A DNA stretch of 64,000 nucleotides from Saccharopolyspora dendranthemae (GTDB taxonomy: Bacteria > Actinomycetota > Actinomycetes > Mycobacteriales > Pseudonocardiaceae), in the NCBI RefSeq assembly GCF_007829955.1, contig NZ_VIWX01000005.1, positions 248,001-312,000 on the forward strand, written 5' to 3'. A program made the translations under genes and the position numbers. Of this stretch, positions 40,627 to 48,807 are shown piece after piece; the first letter of the stretch is position 1; the number at the start of each line of letters is the position of its first letter. Under the pieces are notes generated by a model. That model did not search any database, was not told the DNA's origin, and saw only the letters and a list, made by a program, of their open reading frames with translations.

Positions 40627-42780
40627 TCACCCCGTGGTGAGCCGCTTCAGCGCCCCGCGCACCACATCGGGATCGTGCGTCGTCCAGAACGGCGGGAGCG
40701 ATGCCCGCAGGAAACCGCCGTAGCGCGCGGTGGCCAGCCGGGGGTCCAGGACCGCGATCACGCCCCGGTCGTTCTGGGACCGCAGGAGCCTGCCGGCGCC
40801 CTGCGCCAGCAGCAGCGCGGCGTGCGTGCCGGCGACGGTGAGGAAACCGTTGCCGCCGTGCTCGGAGATCCGCTGCTGGCGAGCCGAGGCGAGCGGGTCG
40901 TCGGGCCGGGGGAACGGGATCCGGTCCATGATCACCAGCTGCAGCGAGTCGCCGGGGACGTCCACGCCCTGCCACAGCGAGAGGGTTCCGAACAGCGATG
41001 TCTCCGGATCCTCGGCGAAGCGATTGACCAGCAGAGCCGTGGTGTCGTCGCCCTGGCACAGCACCGGCGTGGACAGGCGCTTGCGCAGCTCCTCACCCGC
41101 CTGATCGGCGGCGCGGCGGGAGGAGAACAGCCCCAGCGTGCGGCCGCCCGCCGCCTGCACCAGCTCGGTGATCTCGTCCAGGACCTGCGGCTGCAGCCCG
41201 TCGCGGCCGGGAGGCGGCAGGTGGCGGGCGACGTAGAGGATGCCGCTGCGCTGGTGCTCGAACGGCGAACCGACGTCCAGACCGCTCCACTTCAGCGTCC
41301 CGCCGTCCGACGGCGCCTCCTTCGCGGTGGCCATCCCGGCAGCGGGCTCGACCTGCTGCTGCGGGGGCAGGCCCCACTGGCGGGCCAGGGTGTCGAACGA
41401 GCCGCCCAGCGACAGCGTCGCCGAGGTCAGGACCGTCGTGCGCTGGCCGAAGAGGCGGTCGCGCAGCAGCCCGCCGACGCCGATCGGCGCCACCCGGACG
41501 GCCTGGGGCCGGTTCGGTTCGTTGGACACCCACACCACGTCGTGCTGCTTGGCGTCGTCGAAGGCCTCCAGCAACCGGACCGCCGTGTCGTGCACGTCCT
41601 CGGTGAGCGCGTGCGCGAGCTTGCGGGCGGTGCTGCCCTCGACGTCCTCCTTGCGCTCCGGGCCCAGCGCTGAGATGCACGCCCACGCGGCGTCGCGGAC
41701 GACGGTCAGCGAGCCGGCGAGGGCTTCGGGGAGCTTCTCCAACCGGCCGGGGGAGGAGTCCTCGAGGACCAGCTCCAGGCCTTCGGCCGCCTCGTCGAGC
41801 CGGTCGGCGGTCTCCTCGTCGATCGCCCGCCCGCAGCGCCGCGCGGCCAGCTTCACCGCGCCCGCGGTGAGCTCGCCGGTGGCGGCGGAGGTGACCCGGT
41901 CCACCAGGTCGTGGGCCTCGTCGACCAGCACCACGTCGTGCTCGGGCAGCACCGGGCGATCGTCGAGGGCGTCGATGGCCAGCAGTGCGTGGTTGGTGAC
42001 CACGATGTCGGCTCGACCGGCCGTGGAGCGGGCGCGCTCGGCGAAGCAGTCGGTGCCGACCGGGCAGCGGTGCACGCCCAGGCATTCCTTCGCGGTGACC
42101 GACAGCTGCCGCCACGCCTGGTCGGTCACGCCCGGCACGAGCTCGTCGCGGTCGCCCGTCTCGGTCTCGGTCGCCCACTCCTGCACCCGCTGCACCTGGC
42201 GTTCCAGGGCCGAGGCGGCGAAGGCGTCGAACAGCGCGTCCTCGTCCGGTTCGGACGGCGCGTTGCCGTGGATGCGGTTCAGGCACAGGTAGTTGCGGCG
42301 GCCCTTGAGGATCGCGAACGTCGGCTTGCGGCCGAGGGTTTCGGCCAGCGCGTCGGACAGGCGCGGCAGGTCGCGGTCCACCAGCTGGCGCTGCAGAGCG
42401 ATCGTCGCGGTCGACACGACGACGGTCGTGCCGTCGGCGACGGCGTGGCGGATCGCCGGGACCAGGTAGGCCAGCGACTTGCCGGTGCCCGTCCCGGCCT
42501 GCACGGCGAGGTGCTCGCCGGAGGTGATGGTGTGCTCGACGGCATCCGCCATCTGCGCCTGGCCCTCGCGTGGCACACCGCCGACCGCCTCGACGGCGAC
42601 CTTCATCAGCGTCGCGAGGTCCGGGATGTCCTTGCGCGCCTTGGCCAGCGGCAGCGAGGGTGCCTCGGAACCGGCGCGGTCGGCGCGCTCCAGGTCGGCG
42701 GCGATCTCCGGGGGGAGCTCGTCGTCGTCATCGGACTCGAACGCGACCGGGTCGGACCATCGCGGAACAGAGGTGGGCAC
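40627..42780 (-). CDS. dinG: DinG-family ATP-dependent DNA helicase
   Basis: 717 aa superfamily 2 (XPD-like) helicase. Walker A AGTGTGKS (residues 95-102), motif II DEAH (VVLVDEAHDLVD), and an iron-sulfur domain with four Cys in CLNR and CLGVHRCPVGTDC. C-terminal helicase motifs are LFSSRRAADQAG, LWQGVDVPGD and AQGAGRLLRSQNDRG. It unwinds DNA 5'-3' in repair and R-loop removal. The order dinG - pncB - clpS matches M. tuberculosis Rv1329c-Rv1331. Confidence 0.93.
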   Translation of the reverse strand: MPTSVPRWSDPVAFESDDDDELPPEIAADLERADRAGSEAPSLPLAKARKDIPDLATLMKVAVEAVGGVPREGQAQMADAVEHTITSGEHLAVQAGTGTGKSLAYLVPAIRHAVADGTTVVVSTATIALQRQLVDRDLPRLSDALAETLGRKPTFAILKGRRNYLCLNRIHGNAPSEPDEDALFDAFAASALERQVQRVQEWATETETGDRDELVPGVTDQAWRQLSVTAKECLGVHRCPVGTDCFAERARSTAGRADIVVTNHALLAIDALDDRPVLPEHDVVLVDEAHDLVDRVTSAATGELTAGAVKLAARRCGRAIDEETADRLDEAAEGLELVLEDSSPGRLEKLPEALAGSLTVVRDAAWACISALGPERKEDVEGSTARKLAHALTEDVHDTAVRLLEAFDDAKQHDVVWVSNEPNRPQAVRVAPIGVGGLLRDRLFGQRTTVLTSATLSLGGSFDTLARQWGLPPQQQVEPAAGMATAKEAPSDGGTLKWSGLDVGSPFEHQRSGILYVARHLPPPGRDGLQPQVLDEITELVQAAGGRTLGLFSSRRAADQAGEELRKRLSTPVLCQGDDTTALLVNRFAEDPETSLFGTLSLWQGVDVPGDSLQLVIMDRIPFPRPDDPLASARQQRISEHGGNGFLTVAGTHAALLLAQGAGRLLRSQNDRGVIAVLDPRLATARYGGFLRASLPPFWTTHDPDVVRGALKRLTTG

Positions 42781-42815
42781 CCGGAAAACCTACCGCCCAC
42801 CCCCGACGCGATCGG

Positions 42816-43385
42816 TCAGGAGACCACCGGTTCTCCCAGGAGCGTGGCTCCGGCCTCGTCGAGCTCCTCGCGCGCCTGGTCGACGGTCGCGCGCGACACG
42901 CCGGCGGTGAGCGGGAGGCGGACGGTGGTGCGCAGCCCGGCGCGCAACGCGTCGAGAGCGGTGGCCCGGACGCAGTGGTCCGTGGCGATGCCGACGACCT
43001 CGACCTCGTCCACCCCTCGGTCCCGCAGCCAGCTCAGCAGTTGATCGTCCGCGCGGCCCACGCCCTCGAAACCCGAGTAGCCATCGCTGTACTGGCCCTT
43101 GGAGAACACCGCGGAGATCCGGCTGATGTCCAGCTCCGGGTGGAACGCCGCGCCCGCGGTGCCCGCCACGCAGTGCTTCGGCCAGGAGCGCACGAAGTCC
43201 GGCTCGTCGCTGAAGTGAGCGCCCGGATCCACGTGGTAGTCGCGGGTGGCCACGACGTGCTCGTGGTCGGAACCCGCCACGAACTCCGAGATCGCGGCCG
43301 CGACCCCGGCGCCCCCGGCGACGGCGAGCGCTCCGCCCTCGCAGAAGTCGTTCTGCACGTCCACGATGATCAACGCCTTGGTCAT
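42816..43385 (-). CDS. pncA: nicotinamidase (isochorismatase-like)
   Basis: 189 aa. The catalytic triad D9 (VDVQND), K96 (FSKGQYSDGYS) and C138 (ATDHCVRATALDA) is complete. Metal ligands D49, H51 and H57 are in RDYHVDPGAH. It hydrolyses nicotinamide to nicotinate, feeding the adjacent PncB. This class also activates pyrazinamide in mycobacteria. It lies between pncB and dinG on the same strand, 33-35 bp from each, and is probably co-transcribed with pncB. Confidence 0.92.
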   Translation of the reverse strand: MTKALIIVDVQNDFCEGGALAVAGGAGVAAAISEFVAGSDHEHVVATRDYHVDPGAHFSDEPDFVRSWPKHCVAGTAGAAFHPELDISRISAVFSKGQYSDGYSGFEGVGRADDQLLSWLRDRGVDEVEVVGIATDHCVRATALDALRAGLRTTVRLPLTAGVSRATVDQAREELDEAGATLLGEPVVS

Positions 43386-43418
43386 GTCACCTCACCTCAA
43401 GCCGATTCTCGTCGAACG

Positions 43419-44705
43419 TCAGGATCCGAGGAAGACCGTCGGGATGGCCGGTTCGCCGTTGGACAGCTTCAGGCCCTCCCACGGCAAGGTCACCAGCGCG
43501 CGCCGCAGCCGCTCGCGGTCCTGCTCGAGCGTCGGCAGGTCGTCGACCAGCTTGCCGTCGCGGATCATCGGGATCTGCACGTGGCGGTCGTGGGGCCCCA
43601 GCGACGGTTCGGCGTCCGCGCCGTGCACGACCTCCTCCACGGCGGTGCCGGTCTCCTTGCAGCGGCGGATCGCGGCCTTGCGGCCACCGCGCGACTCCTT
43701 GTGCGAGCTGCGCTTGGCCACCGGGCGGCCCTCGACCTCGACCAGCTTGTAGACCATCTCCGCCGTGGGCGCTCCCGATCCGGTGACCAGCGAGGTCCCG
43801 ACGCCGTAGCCGTCGACGGGCTCGGCGCGCAGCGAGGCGATCGCGTACTCGTCGAGGTCCCCGGACACCACGACGCGGGTGCCGGTCGCGCCGAGGGAAT
43901 CGAGCTGCTCGCGGGCCTGGCGCGCCAGCACCCCCACGTCACCGGAGTCGATGCGGACCGCGCCCAGCCCGGTTCCCGCCGTCCGCACGGCGAGGTCGAT
44001 GCCGCGGCTGATGTCGTAGGTGTCGACCAGCAGCGTGGTGCCGGTGCCCAGCGCGGCGATCTGCGACTCGAACGCGGAGGCCTCCGAGTCGTGCAGCAGC
44101 GTGAAGGCGTGCGCGGCCGTGCCGGTGGTGGGAATGCCGTAGCGGCGCCCCGCCTCGAGGTTGGAGGTGGCGGTGAAACCGGCGAGGTAGGCGATGCGGG
44201 CCGCCGAGACCGCCGATTCCTCGTGGGTGCGGCGCGAGCCCATCTCGATGATCCGGCGACCGTTGGCGGCGGAGACCATGCGCGCGGCGGCCGCGGCGAT
44301 CGCGCTGTCGTGGTTGAGGATCGACAGGATCACGGTCTCCAGCACGACGGCCTCGGCGAAGGTGCCGCGCACCGTCAGCAGCGGCGAGCCGGGGAAGTAC
44401 AGCTCGCCCTCCGGGTAGCCGTCGATCTGCCCGCTGAACCGGTAGTCGCGCAGCCAGTCCAACGTGCGCTCGTCGACGACCTCGTGCTCGGCGAGCTGCG
44501 CGAGCTCGGCCTCGCCGAACCGGAAGTTCTCCACCGCGTCCAGCACCCGGCCGATGCCGCCTGCGACGCCGTAGCGGCGGCCGTTGGGCAGTCGCCGCGT
44601 GAACACCTCGAAGACGCACTCGCGGTGGGCTGTGCCGTCGCGCAGTGCACTGGCCAGCATCGTCAGCTCGTAGTGATCGGTCAGCAGCGCGGTGCTAGAG
44701 CTCAT
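43419..44705 (-). CDS. pncB: nicotinate phosphoribosyltransferase
   Basis: 428 aa. Family landmarks: LLTDHYELTMLASALRDG at the N-terminus, ECVFEVFTRRLPNGRRYGVA, the catalytic His region RIIEMGSRRTHEESA, VRIDSGDVGVLARQAREQLD, and VDGYGVGTSLVTG (phosphate binding). It converts nicotinate and PRPP to nicotinate mononucleotide in NAD salvage. Together with pncA it forms the Preiss-Handler entry route. It is divergent from clpS, with 165 bp between. Confidence 0.94.
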   Translation of the reverse strand: MSSSTALLTDHYELTMLASALRDGTAHRECVFEVFTRRLPNGRRYGVAGGIGRVLDAVENFRFGEAELAQLAEHEVVDERTLDWLRDYRFSGQIDGYPEGELYFPGSPLLTVRGTFAEAVVLETVILSILNHDSAIAAAAARMVSAANGRRIIEMGSRRTHEESAVSAARIAYLAGFTATSNLEAGRRYGIPTTGTAAHAFTLLHDSEASAFESQIAALGTGTTLLVDTYDISRGIDLAVRTAGTGLGAVRIDSGDVGVLARQAREQLDSLGATGTRVVVSGDLDEYAIASLRAEPVDGYGVGTSLVTGSGAPTAEMVYKLVEVEGRPVAKRSSHKESRGGRKAAIRRCKETGTAVEEVVHGADAEPSLGPHDRHVQIPMIRDGKLVDDLPTLEQDRERLRRALVTLPWEGLKLSNGEPAIPTVFLGS

Positions 44706-44870
44706 GAGCAGAGATTACGTGGTGCCTGCTGAGGACGAGCAGCTCACGTCGTGCCCCCGTGCCACTCGCGCCCGTGCCGGAAGATGACCACGGGCATATG
44801 CCCCGTGCCGTTGTTCGGATTTGTTCGTGCGGTGGGCACAGCCGTTATCGGCTCGTGCGACGATGGGGCC

Positions 44871-45164
44871 ATGACCTCGCCCGCTGAAATCGAGCGCGCG
44901 CAACTCGAGCAGGACGCCGAAGGCACGACGGACAAGCCGTGGGTGACCGTGGTCTGGAACGACCCGGTCAACCTCATGTCCTATGTGACCTACGTGCTCC
45001 AGAAGATCTTCGGATACACCCGGGATCACGCTACGAAGTTGATGCTGGACGTGCACCACAAGGGCAAGGCGGTGGTTTCCTCGGGTTCGAAGGAGAAGGT
45101 CGAGGGCGATGTGGCGAAGCTGCACTCCGCCGGCTTGTGGGCGACGATGCAGAAGGATTCGTGA
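44871..45164 (+). CDS. clpS: ATP-dependent Clp protease adaptor ClpS
   Basis: 97 aa from ATG 44871 (MTSPAEIERAQLEQ); upstream ATG codons give implausible N-termini. The core WVTVVWNDPVNLMSYVTYVL has the Asn-Asp-x-x-Asn N-degron pocket, followed by HATKLMLDVHHKGKAVV. It delivers N-end-rule substrates to ClpAP/ClpCP. The stop codon is immediately followed by the next GTG (TGAGTG), so the two are translationally coupled. Confidence 0.94.
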   Translation: MTSPAEIERAQLEQDAEGTTDKPWVTVVWNDPVNLMSYVTYVLQKIFGYTRDHATKLMLDVHHKGKAVVSSGSKEKVEGDVAKLHSAGLWATMQKDS

Positions 45165-45728
45165 GTGGACGGCTGGACCCGCAAGAACGGCCACGTGCAG
45201 GCCGAGCTCTCCCAGCAGGAGGCGGCCGTGGTCCGCGGGCTGGTCGGGCAGATCAAGGACATGCTCACCGCCCGCGCCGACGAGGCCCCCAAGGACGAGC
45301 TCGCGGAGCTGACCGGCATCCGCACCGGACCGTCGGCTCCTCCGGAGGACCGGGTGGTCGCGCGGTTGCTGCCGGACTTCTACCGGCGCGATCCGATCAC
45401 CGGTGACACCGACGAGGAAGATGCCGACGCGGCGGGCGCCATGAGGTCGTTGCACGAACCGGAGCTGCTGGAGGCCAAGACCGGCGCGGCTCAGCTCGTC
45501 CTGGAGACCTGCCCGCCGATGGGCGGCAAGGTCAAGCTCACCAGCGAGCAGGCGGACAACTGGCTGACGGCGCTCAACGACGTCCGCTTGGCCCTGGGCA
45601 CGGCGCTGGACGTCGAGGACGACATGCCGGACGAGCTTCCCGAGGACGATCTCCGCCGCGAGCACCTCGGCGTCTACCAGTGGCTCACCTGGGTCCAGGA
45701 CTCCCTGGTCTCCGCGATCCTCGACTGA
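45165..45728 (+). CDS. DUF2017 protein
   Basis: 187 aa from GTG 45165, directly after the clpS stop codon. The family features are ELSQQEAAVVRGLVGQIKDM, ARLLPDFYRRDP and the C-terminal LGVYQWLTWVQDSLVSAIL. The function is unknown. It is invariably next to clpS in actinobacteria (Rv1332 type), which suggests a part in regulated proteolysis. Family A copy 3 follows 32 bp downstream. Confidence 0.88.
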   Translation: MDGWTRKNGHVQAELSQQEAAVVRGLVGQIKDMLTARADEAPKDELAELTGIRTGPSAPPEDRVVARLLPDFYRRDPITGDTDEEDADAAGAMRSLHEPELLEAKTGAAQLVLETCPPMGGKVKLTSEQADNWLTALNDVRLALGTALDVEDDMPDELPEDDLRREHLGVYQWLTWVQDSLVSAILD

Positions 45729-45760
45729 CCAGCGGGCGCGAGTTCACTCGACCTGGGCAT

Positions 45761-45832
45761 TTCCCAGTTTTAGTCCAAACCGAGGACCCTTCGTGCCCGA
45801 AATGTCCGCTCAGTTTGGACTAAAACTGGGAA
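45761..45832 (+). repeat. family A hairpin repeat, copy 3 (72 bp)
   Basis: Arms TTCCCAGTTTTAGTCCAAAC (45761-45780) and the exact complement (45813-45832), with a C/A mismatch and GAG/CTC pairs continuing inward. The loop carries TTCGTGCCCGAAATGTCCG. It lies between the convergent DUF2017 and TAXI genes, so it probably ends transcription from both sides. Confidence 0.92.
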
Positions 45833-45871
45833 CTGGCGACCACCCACCCGGCGTGCGCATCGACGGGGTTC

Positions 45872-46768
45872 TCAGCCGTGGAGGTCGCGGTAGGTGGTGG
45901 CGGCGCCTGGGTGCAGCGGGACTTCACCGGTGCCGATCAGGTTGCGCACGTCCAAGAACTGCGTTCCCACCGTCTCCCCGGGGACCAGGAACGGGGCGCG
46001 GCGTGCCAGCACCCGGACGACCGCCGCCGCGAGATCATCGGGGAGGCCCGGACCGCAGGCGAGGATGTTGGGGACGCCGATGGTCGGCGTCCCGGTGGCC
46101 TCCCGGTACGCCCCGGGCGGCACCTGCAGCTGGTCGCAGTCCGGCGTGCAGCGCGCCGCCGCGGTGTTCAACGGCAGCAGCCGGATCCCGATCCGCTCGT
46201 CGAGGGTCTTCAGCAGCGGAGTCGGGAGTCCGCCCGACCACAGGAACGCCTCGATGCGGCCGTCCTCCAACGACCTGACCGCCTCCTCCAGCGAGAGCAT
46301 CTCGGTGCGCAGTCCCGGCCTCCCGTCGAAGAGCCGCGCTCCCATCAGCGCCGTCCCCGACTTCGGCGCGCCGACGGACACCGAACGCAGATCGGAGAGA
46401 TCGCGCACCGGCGAGTCGGCGGGCACCACGAGCTGCGCGTAGTTCTCGTAGACGCGGCCGATCGCGCGCAGCGGCACCGACGGCCCGAGCTCGCCGGCGA
46501 GAGCGGCGTGAGCGGCATCGGCGAGCACCATGCCCAGGTCGGCGCGGCCGTCGCGGAGCATCTCCAGGTTGTCGACGCTGCCCTGGCTGGTCAGCACGAC
46601 GGGGTGCAGCTCCGGTTCGGCCGCGGCGAGCTCAGCGCCGAGCAGCCTGCCGAAAGCCGTGTAGAAACCCCCGGATTCACCCGCCGCGATGCGCAGCTCG
46701 CGCACCGGCTCGGTGCGCCCGCACGCGGCGAGCAGGCCGAGGCCGAGGAACGCGCGCCGCCGCATCAC
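45872..46768 (-). CDS. TAXI-family solute-binding lipoprotein
   Basis: 298 aa with lipobox LLAAC (C16). The mature part has TAXI/TRAP binding-protein features: IAAGESGGFYTAFGRLLGAE, LTSQGSVDNLEMLRDGRADL, and SVSVGAPKSGTALMGARLF. The ATG overlaps the kinase stop codon by 4 nt. No TRAP membrane subunits (DctM/DctQ or the fused form) are nearby. The tight coupling to a sensor kinase suggests it captures a ligand for signalling, not for transport. Confidence 0.87.
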   Translation of the reverse strand: MMRRRAFLGLGLLAACGRTEPVRELRIAAGESGGFYTAFGRLLGAELAAAEPELHPVVLTSQGSVDNLEMLRDGRADLGMVLADAAHAALAGELGPSVPLRAIGRVYENYAQLVVPADSPVRDLSDLRSVSVGAPKSGTALMGARLFDGRPGLRTEMLSLEEAVRSLEDGRIEAFLWSGGLPTPLLKTLDERIGIRLLPLNTAAARCTPDCDQLQVPPGAYREATGTPTIGVPNILACGPGLPDDLAAAVVRVLARRAPFLVPGETVGTQFLDVRNLIGTGEVPLHPGAATTYRDLHG

Positions 46769-48111
46769 CGCACCTCCGGCAGGTCGAGGTGCACGCTGAG
46801 CCCGTGCGGTTCGGTGCGGGCGATGCGCATCTCGCCGCCGTGCGCGGCGAGCAGCTGCCCGGCGATGGCCAGTCCGAGCCCGCTGCCGCGGCTGCCCCGG
46901 TGGTGATCGGCTCGCCAGAAGCGCTGCGCGGCGAGCGAGATCTCCTCGTCGGACAACCCCGGGCCGGTGTCCGCGACGGTGAGCGAGCGGCCGTCCCAGG
47001 CCATCTCGACCGACGCGCCGACGGCGTACTTCACCGCGTTGTCCAGCAGGACGTCCAGCACCTGCGTCAACTCCTCAGTGGACAGAGCGGTCCGGCCCGA
47101 CGCGGAGTCCGGTGCGGACAGCGAGATCCCGGCGTCCTCGGCGGCGGGCCGCCACGCGCGGACCCGGTCGTCGATCACCGCCGCCACGTCGGCCGGCTCG
47201 CCGGACTCCGACGCCTGATCGGCGGTGGCCAGCGCCAGCAGCCGGTCCAGCAGCGCTTCCAGCCGGTCCACCTCCCCGACGGTGGAGCGGTAGGTCTGCT
47301 CGCCGTCGGGGGTGATGCGCCGCTCCAGCGCGTCCACCCGCAGCCGCAGCGCCGCCATCGGGTTGCGCAGCTGGTGCGAGGCGTCGGCGACCAGGCGGCG
47401 CTGGCGCTCGTCGGCCTCGGCCACCGCCTCGGACATCCGGTTGAAGGAGACGGCGAGTTCTCGCAGCTCAGGAGGCCCGGCGTCGGCGGGAACCCGGGAG
47501 CGCCGCGACCCAGCGCTGATCGCCCGCACCCCGGAGCCGAGATCGGCCAGCGGCCGCAGCACCCAGCGGGACAGCACCAGCGCCAGCAGCCCGCACACCA
47601 CCAGCGCGGTCAGCGCGCCCGCCGCGATCAACGCCCAGTACCCGGCGATGTCGGAGGTGGCCCGGCGCACCGAGGCTTCCATCACGACCGCCCCGGTCAC
47701 CCGCGTCCCGTCGCCGACCGGCCGGTAGCGCACCAGCTGCTCCCGCGACCACGGGCGCAACCACTGCACCGCCCCGGCGGGTTCGTTGCGCAGCGCCTTG
47801 TCGATCGGCCCGGCCACGTCGGCGGCCCGAGCCCCGCCGGTCTCCACCACGGGCGCGCGGGCGGCGTCGACGACGACGAGCGGTTCGCCGTAGAGGTCGG
47901 TGTAGCGGCGGGCTTCGGCGCGCAGCACCGTGGCGTCGCCGGTGCCGAAGGCGTGATCGGCCAGGCCCGCGAAGCGGTCGAGGTCGGCGTTGCGGGCCAG
48001 CACCAGCTGCTGGGTGCGCTCGGCGGCGGTGGCGCGCAGCAGCGGAGCGGCGAACCCGGCGACGGCCAGCACCGAGAACGTGAGCAGGACCAGCAGCAGC
48101 CGCTTACCCAT
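46765..48111 (-). CDS. sensor histidine kinase (HAMP, HisKA, HATPase_c)
   Basis: 448 aa. TM1 residues 5-23, an extracytoplasmic sensor of about 130 residues, TM2 at 158-182, HAMP 183-235, phosphoacceptor H246 (ADASHQLRNPMAALRLR), then N-box LLDNAVKYAVG, G1 DTGPGLSDEE and G2 GSGLGLAIAGQLL. It is the second gene of the regulator-kinase-TAXI operon. It overlaps the regulator by 8 nt and the TAXI gene by 4 nt. The extracytoplasmic domain could contact the TAXI lipoprotein. Confidence 0.92.
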   Translation of the reverse strand: MGKRLLLVLLTFSVLAVAGFAAPLLRATAAERTQQLVLARNADLDRFAGLADHAFGTGDATVLRAEARRYTDLYGEPLVVVDAARAPVVETGGARAADVAGPIDKALRNEPAGAVQWLRPWSREQLVRYRPVGDGTRVTGAVVMEASVRRATSDIAGYWALIAAGALTALVVCGLLALVLSRWVLRPLADLGSGVRAISAGSRRSRVPADAGPPELRELAVSFNRMSEAVAEADERQRRLVADASHQLRNPMAALRLRVDALERRITPDGEQTYRSTVGEVDRLEALLDRLLALATADQASESGEPADVAAVIDDRVRAWRPAAEDAGISLSAPDSASGRTALSTEELTQVLDVLLDNAVKYAVGASVEMAWDGRSLTVADTGPGLSDEEISLAAQRFWRADHHRGSRGSGLGLAIAGQLLAAHGGEMRIARTEPHGLSVHLDLPEVR

Positions 48112-48766
48112 CGGCGCCGAGCCGGTAGCCGAAGCCCCGGATGGTCACCAGCAGGTCCGGGCGGCCGAGTTTGGAGCGCAGCTGCGCGATGTGCACGTCC
48201 AGCGATCGCGACACCGCGAGGTAGGCGTCGCCCCACACCTCGTCCATCAGCCGTTGCCTGCTGACGGCCGTGCCGATCTCGGAGGCGAGGATCGCCAGCA
48301 CGTCGAACTCCTTGGGCGTGAGCTCGATCTCGGACTCGGCGACCTGCACCCGGCGGGTCCGCAGGTCGATCCGCACGTCGTCGACCTCGACCTGTTCGGA
48401 GCCGGGGGAGGGGTGCCTGCCGCGCCGGGCGACGGCTTCGATGCGGGCCAGGAGTTCGGCCATGCGCACGGGTTTGACGAGGTAGTCGTCGGCGCCGGAG
48501 CGCAGGCCGCGCACGACCATCCGCTCCTCGCTGCGCGCGGTGAGCACCACGACCGGCATCGGCCCGATGCGCCGCAGCTTGCGCAGCACTTCCAGACCGT
48601 CGGTGTCCGGCAGGCCGAGGTCGAGCAGCACCAGGTCGTGCTCGCGGTGCCGCAGCAGGGCGTCCGACCCGCGGCTGACGCGGGTCGTCCGGTGCCCGTG
48701 GGAGTCGAGGACGTCGACGAGCGCTTCCGCGACGCCGTCGTCGTCCTCGACGAGCAGAACCCGCAC
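48104..48766 (-). CDS. OmpR/PhoB-family response regulator
   Basis: 220 aa from GTG 48766 (VRVLLVEDDDGVAEAL), with GGAGG eight bases upstream. ATG 48808 would add 14 residues and overlap the transporter gene. The receiver has acidic pocket D8/D9, phosphoacceptor D49 (LLDLGLPDTDG), a Thr in VVLTARS and Lys in DYLVKPV. The C-terminal winged helix (ELTPKEFDVLAILAS...DVHIAQLRSKLG) binds DNA. It is the first gene of the signalling operon. The adjacent MHS transporter, ending 42 bp upstream on the same strand, is a plausible target. Confidence 0.92.
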   Translation of the reverse strand: MRVLLVEDDDGVAEALVDVLDSHGHRTTRVSRGSDALLRHREHDLVLLDLGLPDTDGLEVLRKLRRIGPMPVVVLTARSEERMVVRGLRSGADDYLVKPVRMAELLARIEAVARRGRHPSPGSEQVEVDDVRIDLRTRRVQVAESEIELTPKEFDVLAILASEIGTAVSRQRLMDEVWGDAYLAVSRSLDVHIAQLRSKLGRPDLLVTIRGFGYRLGADG

Positions 48767-48807
48767 CGGCCACACCTCCGGGTGCAGAGTATGGCCGGTG
48801 CCGGTCA

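Noticed and set aside
45872..46768. Component of a complete TRAP transporter
   Set aside because: No DctM/DctQ-like or fused permease gene is found on either side; the neighbours are a kinase and a convergent gene.
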